This document shows positions 23,601 to 34,995 of a stretch of 64,000 nt of DNA, in pieces (position 1 is the stretch's first letter; every line of letters starts with the position of its first letter). The position numbers and the translations under genes were made by a program. Origin of the DNA: Ailurus styani (lineage: Eukaryota > Chordata > Mammalia > Carnivora > Ailuridae); the NCBI GenBank assembly GCA_002007465.1, contig LNAC01000038.1:5637286-5701285 (forward strand), given 5' to 3'. The notes beneath the pieces are model-generated. The model had not been told where the DNA came from, ran no database searches, and saw nothing but the letters and a program-made list of their open reading frames with translations.

Positions 23601-25241
23601 TATTTATGTTAGGACATTTGCAGCCTCTTTAAAATGCATGTTTTCTAATATTTGCTGTGGGAATTTAACATGTCACACATGGTTTTCTCTCCATAGATTT
23701 AAACACATACTTTGTCCTTTACTCTATTTAAATAAGGGCATACTGTCATTAATGAGCTCTCTGCTAAGCAACTTAATCTATTAAAATATTTTTAAGTGTA
23801 TTTTTAAAAGAGCAAGCTGCAAAAATTAAGACCTCCTTTCATCACATATGTTGGCCACAAAGGTATTGTAAGTTTTTATCCTAACCATTGTCTGGAGTTT
23901 TTCTATTAGCGACATGGGAAAGATGGTGAGAAGAAACACTTGGCTTAGGTATTCTACATTTTTTAGCAAAACAGAAGATGCTGAATTTGGCATTTTCAGA
24001 ATCACTTTAAATCTAACATATATTTAATGATTGCTGAATATAAACCTAATTCCATGGGCTGGAGTATGAGTAAAAAATATCAAATATGGTCCCTGACATC
24101 ATACAGTATCATGCTACAGTGCAGCAAATAGGCATGCATAAAGTGAGATACCCAGTTGATTGAAAGGGAGAAAGGAAGAAGTATGAGTGTAGATTGAATA
24201 TGATAGTATTCAAATTCATAATTATAAATCTGATATCAAGCCTAAAAAATACTTAGTATTCTATATTTCCTAAACTCATTTGTCCATAAACCTTTATGGG
24301 GAAGGGTAATCTTTCATTATCAGTGTTTTTCAGAAATAATTGTGAAAATGGGAACAAGATATGTACATTTATACATATATACTTATATGTATATATGCAC
24401 ACATACATAAACTTTATATATGTGTGTTTTTTCCCTTTATCATTCTTTGATAATAACTTCTCTTCCTCCTCTCTTTTCTTCTCCTTCTTCTTCTTTTTCT
24501 CTTCCTCATCCTTTTACTTCTTATTTAGTTTTCCCCAAATATTGTATTTCTCATTAGAGTGTACTCTCTTATGTTAGAAGACAGAAGAGCACGTTGGATC
24601 AATGAAGCTATTTTAAATTCCATCCCAGAGACATGATCAATGCAGAAGAGTCCTCAGTGGCTTGGAAAAATCTTATAAAGGCTTTGAACACTTGGGTGGC
24701 CAGATAATTAATTATTCAATACAATATATGAACAATTAAAATGTATCGTAAAGGCTGTAGATATTCACTTTAGAAAGTACTGATGCAAGGAGGTCTTCAC
24801 CAATATGGATAACACAGACAGGGTAGAATATTAAAACATGACTTACCAAAATGATCACTCTCATTAAAAATTTTCCAAGTACTCTGTTTTCTATTCATGT
24901 TGCCCAGAATCTCTGTGAATTGCAAGGATTTTTAAATCCTGTTAAAAGGATTCTTTTAGGATAATAGCATGAGGTGGGACAACTACCTCTACCTAAAGAA
25001 TATTTTAGAATTTTGTGAGCATGTTTTCGATTACTATCATTTGGAGAGGGCAGTATTGCTAGACACGTTGCAATAATCATGCCTGACGATCTTAAAAAGG
25101 ATTATTAATCATGTGTGTGAAATGTTGCTTACTAAGACCAGAAAATAACAATAATTCATATGTAAAAGCCAAGCATTTTTGCACAATTTTAATAAATAAA
25201 TGGAATTTTCCAAGTATACAACTAAAATCAAGGGTAGCTTG
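23601..25241. other. Non-coding sequence with simple repeats
   Basis: No gene. It holds a TA/CA-rich stretch at 24365-24430 and the polypyrimidine tract listed at 24465-24527. The 93-residue open frame at 24296-24577 (+) is only a translation of these simple repeats. Confidence 0.5.
24465..24527. repeat. Polypyrimidine (TTC/CCT) tract
   Basis: A long stretch of almost only C and T (CTTCCTCCTCTCTTTTCTTC and onward). Confidence 0.9.
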
Positions 25242-25581
25242 TACAGTTGATCCTTGAACAACATGAGTTTGGACTGTGCACATCCACTTATGAATGGATT
25301 TTTTTATAAATAGAGTACAGTGTACAGATAAGTGCTTTTTTTTCTTCCTTAGGATTTTCTTAATAACATTTTCTTTTCTCTAGATTACTTTATTGTAAGA
25401 ATATAGTACATAATACATATAACTTAAAATAGTGTTAATTAACTGTTTATGGTATCAGTAAACCTTCCAGTCAATAGTAGACTATAGTAGTTAAGTTTTC
25501 AAAGATTCAAGTTATACGTGGATTTTTGACTGCTCAGGAGGTTGGCTTCCTAACCCCCTCATTGTTCAAAAATCAACTATA
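25242..25581 (+). mobile_element. Tigger3-like Tc1/mariner (pogo) MITE
   Basis: Element 25244-25579 with inverted termini: CAGTTGATCCTTGAACAACA at the left and TTGTTCAAAAATCAACTA at the right. TA dinucleotides flank both ends, as expected for this superfamily. Internal blocks (TTTCTTAATAACATTTTCTT, TTATTGTAAGAATATAGTAC, TTATACGTGGATTTTTGACT) fit the non-autonomous Tigger family whose ends read CAGTTGACCCTTGAACAAC. No transposase is encoded. The strand is given by convention. Confidence 0.9.
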
Positions 25582-26779
25582 TATTTACTGCCCTTTCTAA
25601 AAGACTTGAGTTTCCTAACCCCCTGTGTGTGCAGTCTTTCCTTTTCTATGTTACTCTTAAAGTACTGGGGCTTCAGAAACCAGTAAAAATGCTGTTACAT
25701 GGGCCACTGCTATTTCTCTTAAAATGAAGATTTTTTTTTTTGTTCTTAATCCAGGAGTCTTGTGTTTTCCACCACCATCATTATAGTGTGACAGGTTAAA
25801 TTGTAAATTTGCAAGTAGACTAAAATTTCACAACTTTCACAGTTTTTGACAGTTATGGTGCTGAAGATAAGAAGTCAGGAGGCTGAAAGAAACATTAATT
25901 TCCAAAACAGGAAGGAAAGGGTCCTTGGAGAGCAGTCATTGCTATTTGAAGGAAATTCATGGAAATTGACAGTAAACATGTTAATCAAATTGTATGATTA
26001 GCAAACAGTATTGCCTCTCTTAATAAGGAGGGATTAAGGAGGTAGTTACAGATTGAGTACTGGGAAGAATGTTTAAAGAACTGATCTTCAGGCCAGTGGA
26101 CTTCCTTGCTAGTTTTGTGTGCTGTCCCAGGCTCAACTTTTCATAACTTATCCAAAATTCATCCTGAATGGGCAGAGGTTCTTTTTCCCTTTCAGTATTT
26201 CAGTCAGTAGTTTCAGAAAGACAGATCTACTCTAAATGTAAAAGGAAGAAAATTTGTGGTCACTATAGGTAGGAACCAGGTTCTTCATTAGAAATTTGGT
26301 TAGTTCACTTGGGAGATGAAGAGGCAGAGAGTCCAATGCTTATTAAGGAAGAAATCTTTTTCTTCCATCTTACTATTCAACCCCTTCCATATTCCATCTT
26401 GATATTACAGATCTATATATGTTCCAGGAGATGAAACCATCGCAGAATTCCTTGCATTCAATACTGACTCTTATAACGCAACTTTGTCCCTCTGGACAAA
26501 CTTTCCCTGACACAGACATACTTATGTGGAAAACCATGGATAAGACATTGACTAGTATTCAGTTGCTTACTTCCCCAAATTAAGTTTTCAGTGCTAATGA
26601 AGATGACTCACTGGAGAATGAGAAATTGGCCCAAAGGAATATTGAAAAATCTTTGCATTCATTCCTACTGCTCTGGAAAATTCACCTAGCTTTTAGATGA
26701 AGAAATAATGTCTGAAGTGTTTGTAAATTTGATGAAAGCCATAAACTCATATAACTAAGAAGCTTTTTGAAACCAAAGT
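25582..26779. other. Non-coding sequence, nothing recognised
   Basis: No gene or confident repeat is seen. Confidence 0.45.
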
Positions 26780-27242
26780 ACAAGAAGCATGAAACAATTA
26801 CATAATCAAATTGCTTAAAGGCAGTGACAAAAGGAAAATCTTTACCGCAGCTACTGAGAAAGAGATATTGTATACTAAGGAAAAAAAAGGGATAATAGCA
26901 GATTTTTCACTGAAGGCAGTGTAAGATATAAGACTTATGTATTTGAGCATGTTCTATTGAACAACATGCTTAAAACATTGAAGTAAAAACAAACATCAGT
27001 CAACTCTGAATGCATTACCCAGGAAAAATACCTTCAAAAACAAATATGAAGTAAATACTTCTTCAGACATAAAAATATCAAAAGCTTTCATCACCACTAG
27101 ACCACAACTACAAGAAATAAAGGAATTTCTACATTCATATGGAATATTACACTTCTCATACTTGAAGAAAGTCTGGTTCTGTACAAAAGAATGGAGAGCC
27201 CTGGAAAATCTTCAGACATAGATAAATATAAAAGTTTTCTTT

Positions 27243-27437
27243 CTTTTTTTTTTTTAGGTTTTTATTTATTTACCTGACAGAGATAGAGAGCATGCACAAG
27301 CAGGGAGTGCAGCAGGCAGAGGGAAACCAGGCTCCCTACTAACCAGGGAGCCCCATGCAGGGCTCCATCCCCGGACCCTGGGATCATGACCTGAGCTGAA
27401 AGCAGATGTTTAACCCACTGAGCCGCCCAGGTGCCCC
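27243..27437 (-). mobile_element. CAN-SINE nested in L1M
   Basis: Reversed element: T run, GGTTTTTATTTATTTACCTG, CATGCACAAGCAGGGAGTGC, GGACCCTGGGATCATGACCT, and head GAGCCGCCCAGGTGCCCC. No clear target-site duplication. Confidence 0.95.
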
Positions 27438-27702
27438 AATTTAAAGGTTATAAAATTTAATCTTTTTAAGAAACAATGAACTACTTAAAAGAAAAGTGAT
27501 AATATTATATATATATTAGTTAAATATGAGCCAAAAGTGTGCAGGCTGAGAAAGGAGAAGTAGTTGCGAACTATTTTAAGGTTCTTTTATTTGCACAGTT
27601 GTATATATCACTTAAAATTAGACTGAGATAAAATAATGATAATTCTATAAATACACACAAAAACAATACAAAATAATAGTGGTTAATAATCCATCAAGAA
27701 AA

Positions 27703-27932
27703 GATAAAAGGAGGGTGCCTGTGTGGCTCAGTGGGTTAAAGCCTCTGCCTTCGGCTCAGGTCATGATCTCAGGGTCCTGGGATCAAGCCCCGCATTGGGC
27801 TCTCTGCTCGGCGGGGAGCCTGCTTCCTCCTCTCTCTCTCTGCCTGCCTCTCTGCCTACTTGTAACCTCTCTGTCAAATAAATAAATAAAATCTTTTAAA
27901 AAAAATAAATAAATAAAAGAAAAAATAAAAGG
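27703..27932 (+). mobile_element. CAN-SINE (mustelid type) nested in L1M, with probable target-site duplication
   Basis: Body about 27714-27921: GGGTGCCTGTGTGGCTCAG to (AAAT)n tail. Flanks AGATAAAAGGA (27703-27713) and AAATAAAAGGA (27922-27932) look like a target-site duplication. It is close to the mustelid form. Together with the minus-strand SINE 276 bp upstream it forms an inverted pair. Confidence 0.95.
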
Positions 27933-28345
27933 AATCATACAAAACATCTCTTTCTTCCAAAAGAAAAAAGAAAAAAAAAAGTACAAAAACATTGAACAAG
28001 TAGAAACCAAAGAGCAAGATAGTAGATTTAAAACCAATTATATCAGTTATCATTAAATATAAATGGTATATACATACTATTAAAAGGAAGAGATTGTCAG
28101 ATTGGATAAGAATGTAATATCAACTGTACATTGCCTACATAAATCTTATCATATAAAGATTCAAAAGTTAAAATAAAAGATGGGGGAAAATTTACCTTGA
28201 TAATGCTAATCAGAAAAAGATGGAGTGGCTTTATTAATATCAGAGAAAGTATATTTAAGAGCAGAATATTACAAACTATAACAAAGATCATTTCATAATG
28301 ACCAGGGGGTCAATTCATTTGAAACCATTGAAGATCAGGTTTAAT

Positions 28346-29099
28346 ACTTCAAAGGCAAATATCAGCTTCTCTAATAAAATGTGATTAGGTAGGCTATGTA
28401 TGTCCTTCCCAAACCTGAGAAAACTACAGGTATGTGATCAATATCTAGAAATTCAAAGACCTACACGTAGACCCTATAAAATAGTAAGAAAGTCTGAGCT
28501 TGAAAGGATAAGAAGAGCAAAGTTAGCCATTAAAAAAATAGTTGCTAGATTTAATCCCACTGTAAATACCTGTATCACTAATATTATTATTCATTATTTG
28601 TGGTCAACTTTCATCTGATCATATTTAAAGTAAAAGGAGTATTTTATTTGACACAAGTTGTAGAGAGGAAACCATATCATTGAAAATCTGATCAAATCAT
28701 TTAAGTGATTATTTTGTCCAGGTCAAGTTAACGATTTCATTTCTACTAAAATTAAGTTAGCATAGTCATGTTCTTGGAAATCAGTTTTTCTTCCTAGCAC
28801 TGGCTCTCAAATTACTGAATTTGTCACAAGGACAAATATATGGATTAAACCTTGAGAATTTAATCTACACTAGTTATTGGAAAGATAAGATATCCACATT
28901 CTTCATAGGATTTCTCTTGACAGATATCAGAAACAATGTTTTAAAATATGCATAATAAATATAAATTGTTTGATTAGCAATAAAGTAATTGATTATGCCT
29001 TTACAGTTGTTTTTGTCAATTTTTTTCTAATGTGTAATTTATGACCATGACATATCAGGAAGGGAAAATTCTGGATATTGAAATAACACTAAAAGATGC
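28346..29099. other. Non-coding sequence, nothing recognised
   Basis: No gene. The 72-residue open frame at 28400-28618 (+) is basic but matches no family I know, and probably continues degraded L1. Confidence 0.4.
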
Positions 29100-29460
29100 T
29101 ATTGGGGATTATTTTAGCTAGTTTATGGTAGTATAAAAACAATCTCAAAACTCCAGTGCTTTCATCACCAAATATTTCTTGCTCATTTCACAAGAGGTTC
29201 TCTGTTTAATTACGCCTCTTCTAAACGCTGCTGGGCTCTGTGAGTTAAGTTTGATCTGGCACAGCATTATCTTCTCTTTTCATGATATAAAAGATAAGAA
29301 ATGCCACAACTTCAGAAATGTTGCGCAATGGTAAAGGGTCAGAACAGGGAGGGTGAGCTGAAATACATGGTACTTCTTAAGATTTATCCAAAAGTGACTC
29401 TTCGTCAGTTTGCCTCATAATCCATTGGTCAAAAAAAAAATCATATGGGATGAGTATAAC
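29100..29460. repeat. Probable ancient LTR-class repeat, unassigned
   Basis: The order CAATCTCAAAACTCCAGTGC, ATTTCTTGCTCATTTCACAA, AGTTAAGTTTGATCTGGCAC and CATAATCCATTGGTC resembles a widespread mammalian LTR-type repeat (the 'ATCTCAGTGGCTTAACA ... TTTATTTCTTGCTCA' kind). Family and strand are not resolved. Confidence 0.4.
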
Positions 29461-29661
29461 TCTAATTAAAAGTAAGTGAAGAGTCAGGGAGAATATTTCA
29501 ATTAGTTGCAGGAATATTATAGACTTGTATAAATATTAATACAACTTTAAAGAAATTAGGAAAAGATTGCCTTCTAATGATGCATCAAAAAACTTTAATA
29601 CTCAGTTTGCATATTTATTCAATATTATAGACATATGTATAATCTGTACACTGTCCTTGTT

Positions 29662-29810
29662 GAAAATACTGGTTGAGGGAGGGGGGAAGAGGGATGGGCG
29701 AGCCTGGTGGTGGGCATTAAGGAGAGCACGTATTGCATGGAGCACTGGGTGTGGTGCATAACCAATGAATCTTGGATCACTGAAAAAATTAAAAAGAAAA
29801 TACTGGTTGA
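29662..29810 (+). mobile_element. Carnivore L1 3' end, extreme 5' truncation, with target-site duplication
   Basis: Body 29677-29795, about 119 bp of L1 3' UTR: GGTGGGCATTAAGGAGAGCA, GGAGCACTGGGTGTGGTGCA, AACCAATGAATCTTGGATCA, then a short A-rich tail. The 15-bp flank GAAAATACTGGTTGA is identical at 29662-29676 and 29796-29810. Confidence 0.92.
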
Positions 29811-30897
29811 ATGTGTTTGGGGTTTTGGTAAAATATAGAGAATGATAAAGGTGAATAATAAGAATATTGGAAAAGTTAAAAGGTGGTCTCCTAACAAGAG
29901 AAGTCTAGGCAAAAATGACTAAGAGTATGATAAGATCGATAGCAGAACCAATACAACCCTAAATGTCCAGAGTATAGCCCATGAGTAAAAGAAGAATAGG
30001 TGGAAGAGAAAGCCTTTAAATTCTTTTATTAGGAAATTCAGGAAAACTTTTTCACAGAATTTTGAGTTCAGGGCATACTTTAAAGGGAAGAGTTAGGTAA
30101 CACAATAAAATTTTAAGGCAAGCGAAGTTTATACTCTCCAACAAAACAAATTGATTAAACAACTATTGAGCAGTCATAACGTGTTAGGCTTTTATTAAAT
30201 GCTGTGGGTAGAAAGATTAAAAGAACTTATCTGCTTAATTTACAAATGTATGATTCCAAGCATCCATGTAATCTCTGAATCTCATAAATTAAGTGATAAA
30301 AATGAGGAGAAATTTAATTATAACATATAAAAATGATGAAAAATTTTATTTCAGATTAGCAGTTTATTCTGGTTTTCTATAGACTTAGATGGTATGGAAT
30401 TTATTATTTTTCCCAATGTGCAAATGCATCATGTAGCATGTACAGCCATTAGGCTGATTGCCTTTAAATTGTTTTGTTTATATAGACAATAACTGTAACC
30501 ATCTTAATTCTCATATTTACTTATAAAAATACTTAAAAATGTTTTTTCACTCTTGTCTTTATAATAATCTATTTACACTTCAAGATACATTATTTGTGCA
30601 TTTAGGAGTAAACTTATGCAAAAAAGTCTCCAAATAATAACTATTATATATAAGTATAAGAATAGCCTCCTCATTGTAAGAATGTAAGGAACAAAATTGG
30701 AAATTATTTCTGTCCTGGCTTCTGCATCAGATCTCATTTTGTGTCTCATGGAAATGCAAACTGGAATGTCATCTCAGATCAGGGTATTTATAAATAAGTT
30801 CTGAGAATTCTTTGTCTCAAAGTTGTTGCTCAAATATCACTAACTAATTACAATTATTCTCAACTGCAGAATACATTGAAACATTTATTTCATCTAC
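29811..30897. other. AT-rich non-coding sequence, nothing recognised
   Basis: No gene or confident repeat is seen. Confidence 0.45.
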
Positions 30898-31130
30898 TAC
30901 CGTGGTGTCCAGCTGGGAAGAGAATGATTTTGCCTAGTCCCCAAGGGGACACTTGACAATGTCTGGAAAAAATTTTGGTTGCCATAAGATGTGGGTGATG
31001 AGGAGTACTGTCATCTAGTGGGTGGAGTCCAGGGATGTGGCTAAATATCCTACAGTGCAACAGGGCAATCCCCAACAACAAAGAATTATCTGGACTTGAG
31101 TGACACTATTGTCCAGATTGAGAAACCCCA
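30898..31130 (+). mobile_element. MER5A-type hAT (Charlie) DNA transposon
   Basis: Blocks in order: GTGGTGTCCAGCTGGGAAGA (left end), CCCCAAGGGGACACTTGACA, ATGTCTGGAAAAAATTTTGG, GTCATCTAGTGGGTGGAGTC, AGGGATGTGGCTAAATATCC, CCCCAACAACAAAGAATTAT, and the right end CAGATTGAGAAACCCC. This is the non-autonomous MER5A layout. No coding capacity. The strand follows consensus convention. Confidence 0.88.
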
Positions 31131-31464
31131 ACAGACTGACATCCCTTATGTGACATCCCTAATATTTAACCATATTATTCCTTTTTTATGCTCAACTAGG
31201 CAGTGATGTTTTTTATATGTCCTTCTAGCCATTCCATTCTTTAGTCTTTGATCCACATCATACATTTCTTCAGCACATTGATGGGTTCTGCTATTTAATT
31301 TTAACATAACTCCCTTTGCCTGATGACTCTATATGGCTAAAATATATATGTGATTGAAAACACTTTATGATTATTGAATAATATTATTACTGAATAATAT
31401 ATGCCCATTGCAAAAAATAAAGAAAAAAATAAAATACTTTACTAATTATAGAAAATCAGATGTA
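31131..31464. other. Non-coding sequence, nothing recognised
   Basis: AT-rich. An ATTATTGAATAATATT-type local duplication lies at 31369-31401. Confidence 0.45.
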
Positions 31465-31625
31465 TTCCAGCCACTGTTCCAAGGGCTTTGCATGCATTTT
31501 TTTTTTTACCACACTATGAAATGTGTCCTATTGTTTCCATTAAAGTTTTGATAGTGAAGAAACTAAGGGACACTATTGAATAATCAGCAATTCTGTATTT
31601 AAGCCCAAGTAATTGCCTTTAGACT
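31465..31625 (-). repeat. MIR SINE remnant
   Basis: The reversed MIR order is readable: CACTGTTCCAAGGGCTTTGC, ATGCATTTTT, GAAATGTGTCCTATTGTTTC, GAAGAAACTAAGGGACAC, TAAGCCCAAGTAATTGCC. MIRs are ancient tRNA-derived SINEs found across mammals. Confidence 0.6.
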
Positions 31626-32885
31626 AGATAATTTAGTTTATTGATTGAAGATAATCACAGTTAATCAATCTTTCTCTTTTTCTCATATGCCGTCTCTTAA
31701 GTTGAACAATGTGAAGGTCATGGCATTTGAGCACAGGAACTATTTCATGTAGTTCAACATAATGTACTCTTTTATTCTTCAAAAGTGGTATATCATAGAC
31801 ATAGTTTTGTAATTTTTTATCATGTAACTTAGCATGACTGTTTGCTTTGTTGACAACATGTTTCTAACTATAATGGTAATATAATATTATATATATAAAA
31901 TCATCACTATAGCATAATTAACCCACAGATCCTCAACTGTATAACATTTAAGTCCCATTTTTTTCTAGTGTAATTTTGAGTAGTAAAATTGTCATGGGGA
32001 TAGTTTAACATAAAGTTTTTTAGGACTTCCATAAATATAGTTCAGAGAACAGAGTTATTGACATTCTTTGATCGTTTAACTTCCTTAAAGGCATAAATAG
32101 TAAAAACACTTAATTGTAGTGTAGTGTGGGGATGCATGTGTCTTGTCAATTCTGGATACTATTTTTATTTACTCCTTATAATTTTTTCATCAAAAATAAT
32201 ATGTTGATTTTCAAATTCTTTTAAATAAGATATAGACAAAATAAAGTATGGTTTATATGCTAAACATTGAAACCATTTATAAAGCTAAAATATTTATGAC
32301 ATTAAACATTTAAATACATTGTTAGAAAGCTCAAAAATCATAGAATGTAACATTTTAAAACTGGAATTTTATATTGAACTTTAATAGAAGCTAAATGTGG
32401 AATATAAAACCAATGCTGATAGAATAGAATTGTCAAATGCTAAACTTTTGGAAACCCAATAACTGGATTTACATTTTTTAACATTAAAAATGTTTAGTGT
32501 GGTACAAAAATGTATCCATATATATTATTTACATAAAATTAAATGTTCATTAATATCTCTACTTTTTTGTCCACTGAATTTTGTTTCATAATTTTTGGTT
32601 TGATCACTCAAATTTCTGGCTTTTTTCATCAGCTGAATCTTTTCAGAAAATAAACTATTATTTTTCAACTCCAAATGCATGAAGGTCATTTCATATACTC
32701 TACAATTTAATGCTATGCCCAAATGTTAACAAACCATATTTATCTTTGCAAGTTGAGTCCCTCTTAGTTTCCACTAATAGAAGGTACTAAATGCTGGGGT
32801 GGGGGGAGGGATGGAAGTAGGAACATAGAATTTTGTGCTATTCCTATCTGCTTTATCTCATCAAAATCACTATACCATTTGTATA
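31626..32885. other. AT-rich non-coding sequence
   Basis: No gene or confident repeat. One copy of a 24-bp exact dispersed repeat lies at 32841-32864 (its partner is at 34817-34840). Confidence 0.5.
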
Positions 32886-33080
32886 TTTTCTTCACAGAAA
32901 TCTCCACTCACACCTTTAGCCCATTTTCTAATTGGGTTATTTGTTTTTTGTTATTGAAGTTTGGCAGTTGGTTATACATTTTGGGAATTAACCCTTTATC
33001 TGATATATGGTTTGCAAATACTTTTCTCCCATTCTGTAGGTTGCCCAGTCACTCTGTTGATTGTTTGAATTTGCTAATCA
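32886..33080 (-). mobile_element. L1 ORF2 remnant (antisense fragment)
   Basis: Plus-strand blocks TTTAGCCCATTTTCTAATTG, GGGTTATTTGTTTTTTGTTA, ATTAACCCTTTATCTGATAT, TGGTTTGCAAATACTTTTCT, CCCATTCTGTAGGTTGCCCA and CTCTGTTGATTGTTT are the reverse complement of a standard part of L1 ORF2. Confidence 0.88.
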
Positions 33081-33089
33081 ATGAACATA

Positions 33090-33240
33090 AGATTTCAATT
33101 ATGCAAAATGAATAAGCTCTATAGATCTGCTGTATGACATTGTGCTTATAGTTAACAATACTGTACTAAAAATTTGTTAAGAGACAGATCTCATGTTAAG
33201 TGCTTTTACTACAATAAAATAAATAAACTTCAAAAAGCAT
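33090..33240 (+). mobile_element. L1M 3' UTR fragment (sense)
   Basis: CAAAATGAATAAGCTCTATA, TATAGTTAACAATACTGTAC, AATTTGTTAAGAGACAGATC and CTACAATAAAATAAAT match the 3' UTR of L1MA/L1MB-type LINEs. It faces the preceding fragment in the opposite direction, so this is a junction of two separate copies or a 5'-inverted L1. Confidence 0.8.
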
Positions 33241-33429
33241 CATACCCAGAAATGACAATTGATTCAAATGCCAAACTTCCTCACAGGAATGTATAGCCTC
33301 ATTACAAATCACCTCTCCTTCATGAGGATGGATTCTCAACCCCAGGGGGTCCCAACTTTAAAGGCCTGACATAGCAATTTCAATTAGACGGTGCTCCCTC
33401 GCCAGAGATCTGAGTCCCCATTCCACAAA
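33241..33429. other. Non-coding spacer, nothing recognised
   Basis: Slightly GC-richer than its surroundings (CTCAACCCCAGGGGGTCCCA at about 33332), but no family recognised. Confidence 0.4.
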
Positions 33430-34449
33430 TATTAATTGATCTACAACTTTGTTTTATTTATTGTTCTAAATTCCTGGTATAGATATATCAGTAAAACAAA
33501 CAGAAAATAGCGAAGATCGCTATCTTGATCTTATTTACATTTTAGGAGAGGACAGAACAGATCATAGATATAGGAAATAAGTGAATTATACGGAATTTTA
33601 GAAAACAATACATTCTATAAAAAACAATAGAGCATAGAATGAGGTATTGGGAAAACCAAATGTTTGGAACAGATGGAGCAGTTGACACTTGCGATTTTAA
33701 ATACCATGGAGGATTAGGTTTTGTTATAATCCAATTCTTTAGGAAAGGCTTGAAAAAAATGAAGTTGTTACCAGCATTGTATCTGTGAAAAGATCACTGC
33801 AGGCAGAGAAGGCAACTAGTGTAAAAGTCTTCAAGTGAGAATGTGGTTTGTGTGGCAAAAGAATAAGGAGAGCAATGTGACTGGGAGAGAGAAAGTAGGG
33901 TATGATAATGGATATGGAGACTGAATCCAGATCATGTGGGACCCTAAATAACTTGAATTTGAATAGAATCATTTTTATTTTTCTGTTGAAAATAGACTGT
34001 AGGAAAGCAATAACAAAATAGATTAGTATTGTGAGGGAGAGCATGGTACATTCCACTGTCCACCTCTACCTACGTCTTGTAATGCAGAGAACCAAATTAA
34101 AGCAATTTTATAAATCCTAAACAACAACAACAAAAGTATTGAAATAACTCAAGTTAGACATGATGATGTCTTAAGACTCATGGTGGCAGTAATGCTGACT
34201 GTGAGAAGTGGTTTGATTCTGGATATGTTGTAACAATAGAACCAGCAATATTTCTTAATGTATTGTATATGGATGATAAGAAATAGAAGAGTTGTGAATG
34301 ACTCCGAGGCATTTTGCCCAGGTAACTGGAAGGATGGAGTTATCATTCACTGAGATAGGAATGGATACTTAGAAGCCAGTTTGGATGGAAAATTAAATGT
34401 TCAGTTTTGGATGTGTACTGTTTTAGAATGTTTATTATTCATCCAATTA

Positions 34450-34668
34450 GAAGTATTAAGCAGGGGCACCTGGGTGGCTCAGTGGGTTAGGGCCTCTGCC
34501 TTCGGCTCAGGTCATGATCTCAGGGTCCTGGGATCAAGCCCCACATCAGGCTCTCTGCTCAGGAGGGGAGCCTGCTTCCTCTTCTCTCTCTGTCTGCCTC
34601 TCTGCCTACTTGTGATCTCTCTGTCAAATAAATAAATAAAATCTTAAAAAAAAAGAAGTATCAAGCAG
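34450..34668 (+). mobile_element. CAN-SINE (mustelid type) with target-site duplication, nested in L2
   Basis: Body 34464-34654 (GGGGCACCTGGGTGGCTCAG to A tail). Flanks GAAGTATTAAGCAG (34450-34463) and GAAGTATCAAGCAG (34655-34668) differ at one base. Confidence 0.97.
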
Positions 34669-34775
34669 ATAGTTATATTTGTGAACATGGTGTTCAGGAA
34701 AAAAAATTCTAAACTGGAAATATAAACCTGGAAAATACTGATACACAAGTGATACTTAAGATCAGAAAATGTAAT

Positions 34776-34995
34776 GGGGGTTGCCTGGGTGGCATAGTCA
34801 GTTAAGCATTACATTTTTCCTATCTGCTTTATCTCATCAACTCTTGTTTTCAGCTCAGGCTGTGATCTCAGGGTTGTGAGGCTGAGTCTGGCTTAAGATT
34901 CTCTCTCCCTCTCCGTATGTCCCTCCCCCACCCTGTGCTTTTGCTCTCTCTCACTCTCTCTCTTTCTCTCTCTCTCAAATAAATAAATAATTTTT
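34776..34995 (+). mobile_element. CAN-SINE (older type) carrying an inserted segment
   Basis: Head GGGGGTTGCCTGGGTGGCAT, GTTAAGC, then about 33 extra bases (34808-34840), then CTCTTGTTTTCAGCTCAGGC and the GTGATCTCAGGGTTGTGAGG box, CT-rich part and (AAAT)n tail. The extra bases include a 24-bp exact copy of 32841-32864. Confidence 0.92.

Larger units (their letters stand above)
26780..28345 (+). mobile_element. L1M LINE remnant spanning the ORF1 end to ORF2 endonuclease, with two nested SINEs
   Basis: Old L1 blocks run in order: AATAGCAGATTTTTCACTGA, AAAAATACCTTCAAAAACAA, ACTACAAGAAATAAAGGAAT, then after the first SINE GAACTACTTAAAAGAAAAGT, after the second TAAAGGAATCATACAAAA, GTAGATTTAAAACCAATTAT, AAGAGATTGTCAGATTGGAT, GGAGTGGCTTTATTAATATC, GGGGGTCAATTCATTTG. 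The GVALLISEKV peptide near 28222 is the L1 endonuclease region (GVAILIS-type). Stops and indels make it inactive. Confidence 0.85.

Noticed and set aside
24296..24577. 93-residue Phe/Ser-rich open frame
   Set aside because: It translates simple TA and polypyrimidine repeats.
28400..28618. 72-residue basic open frame as a small gene
   Set aside because: No family match, adjacent to decayed L1, no promoter or splice context visible.
33739..34056. 105-residue minus-strand open frame
   Set aside because: It falls in the decayed L2, which is on that strand. It could be residual L2 coding sequence but shows no intact reverse transcriptase motif.
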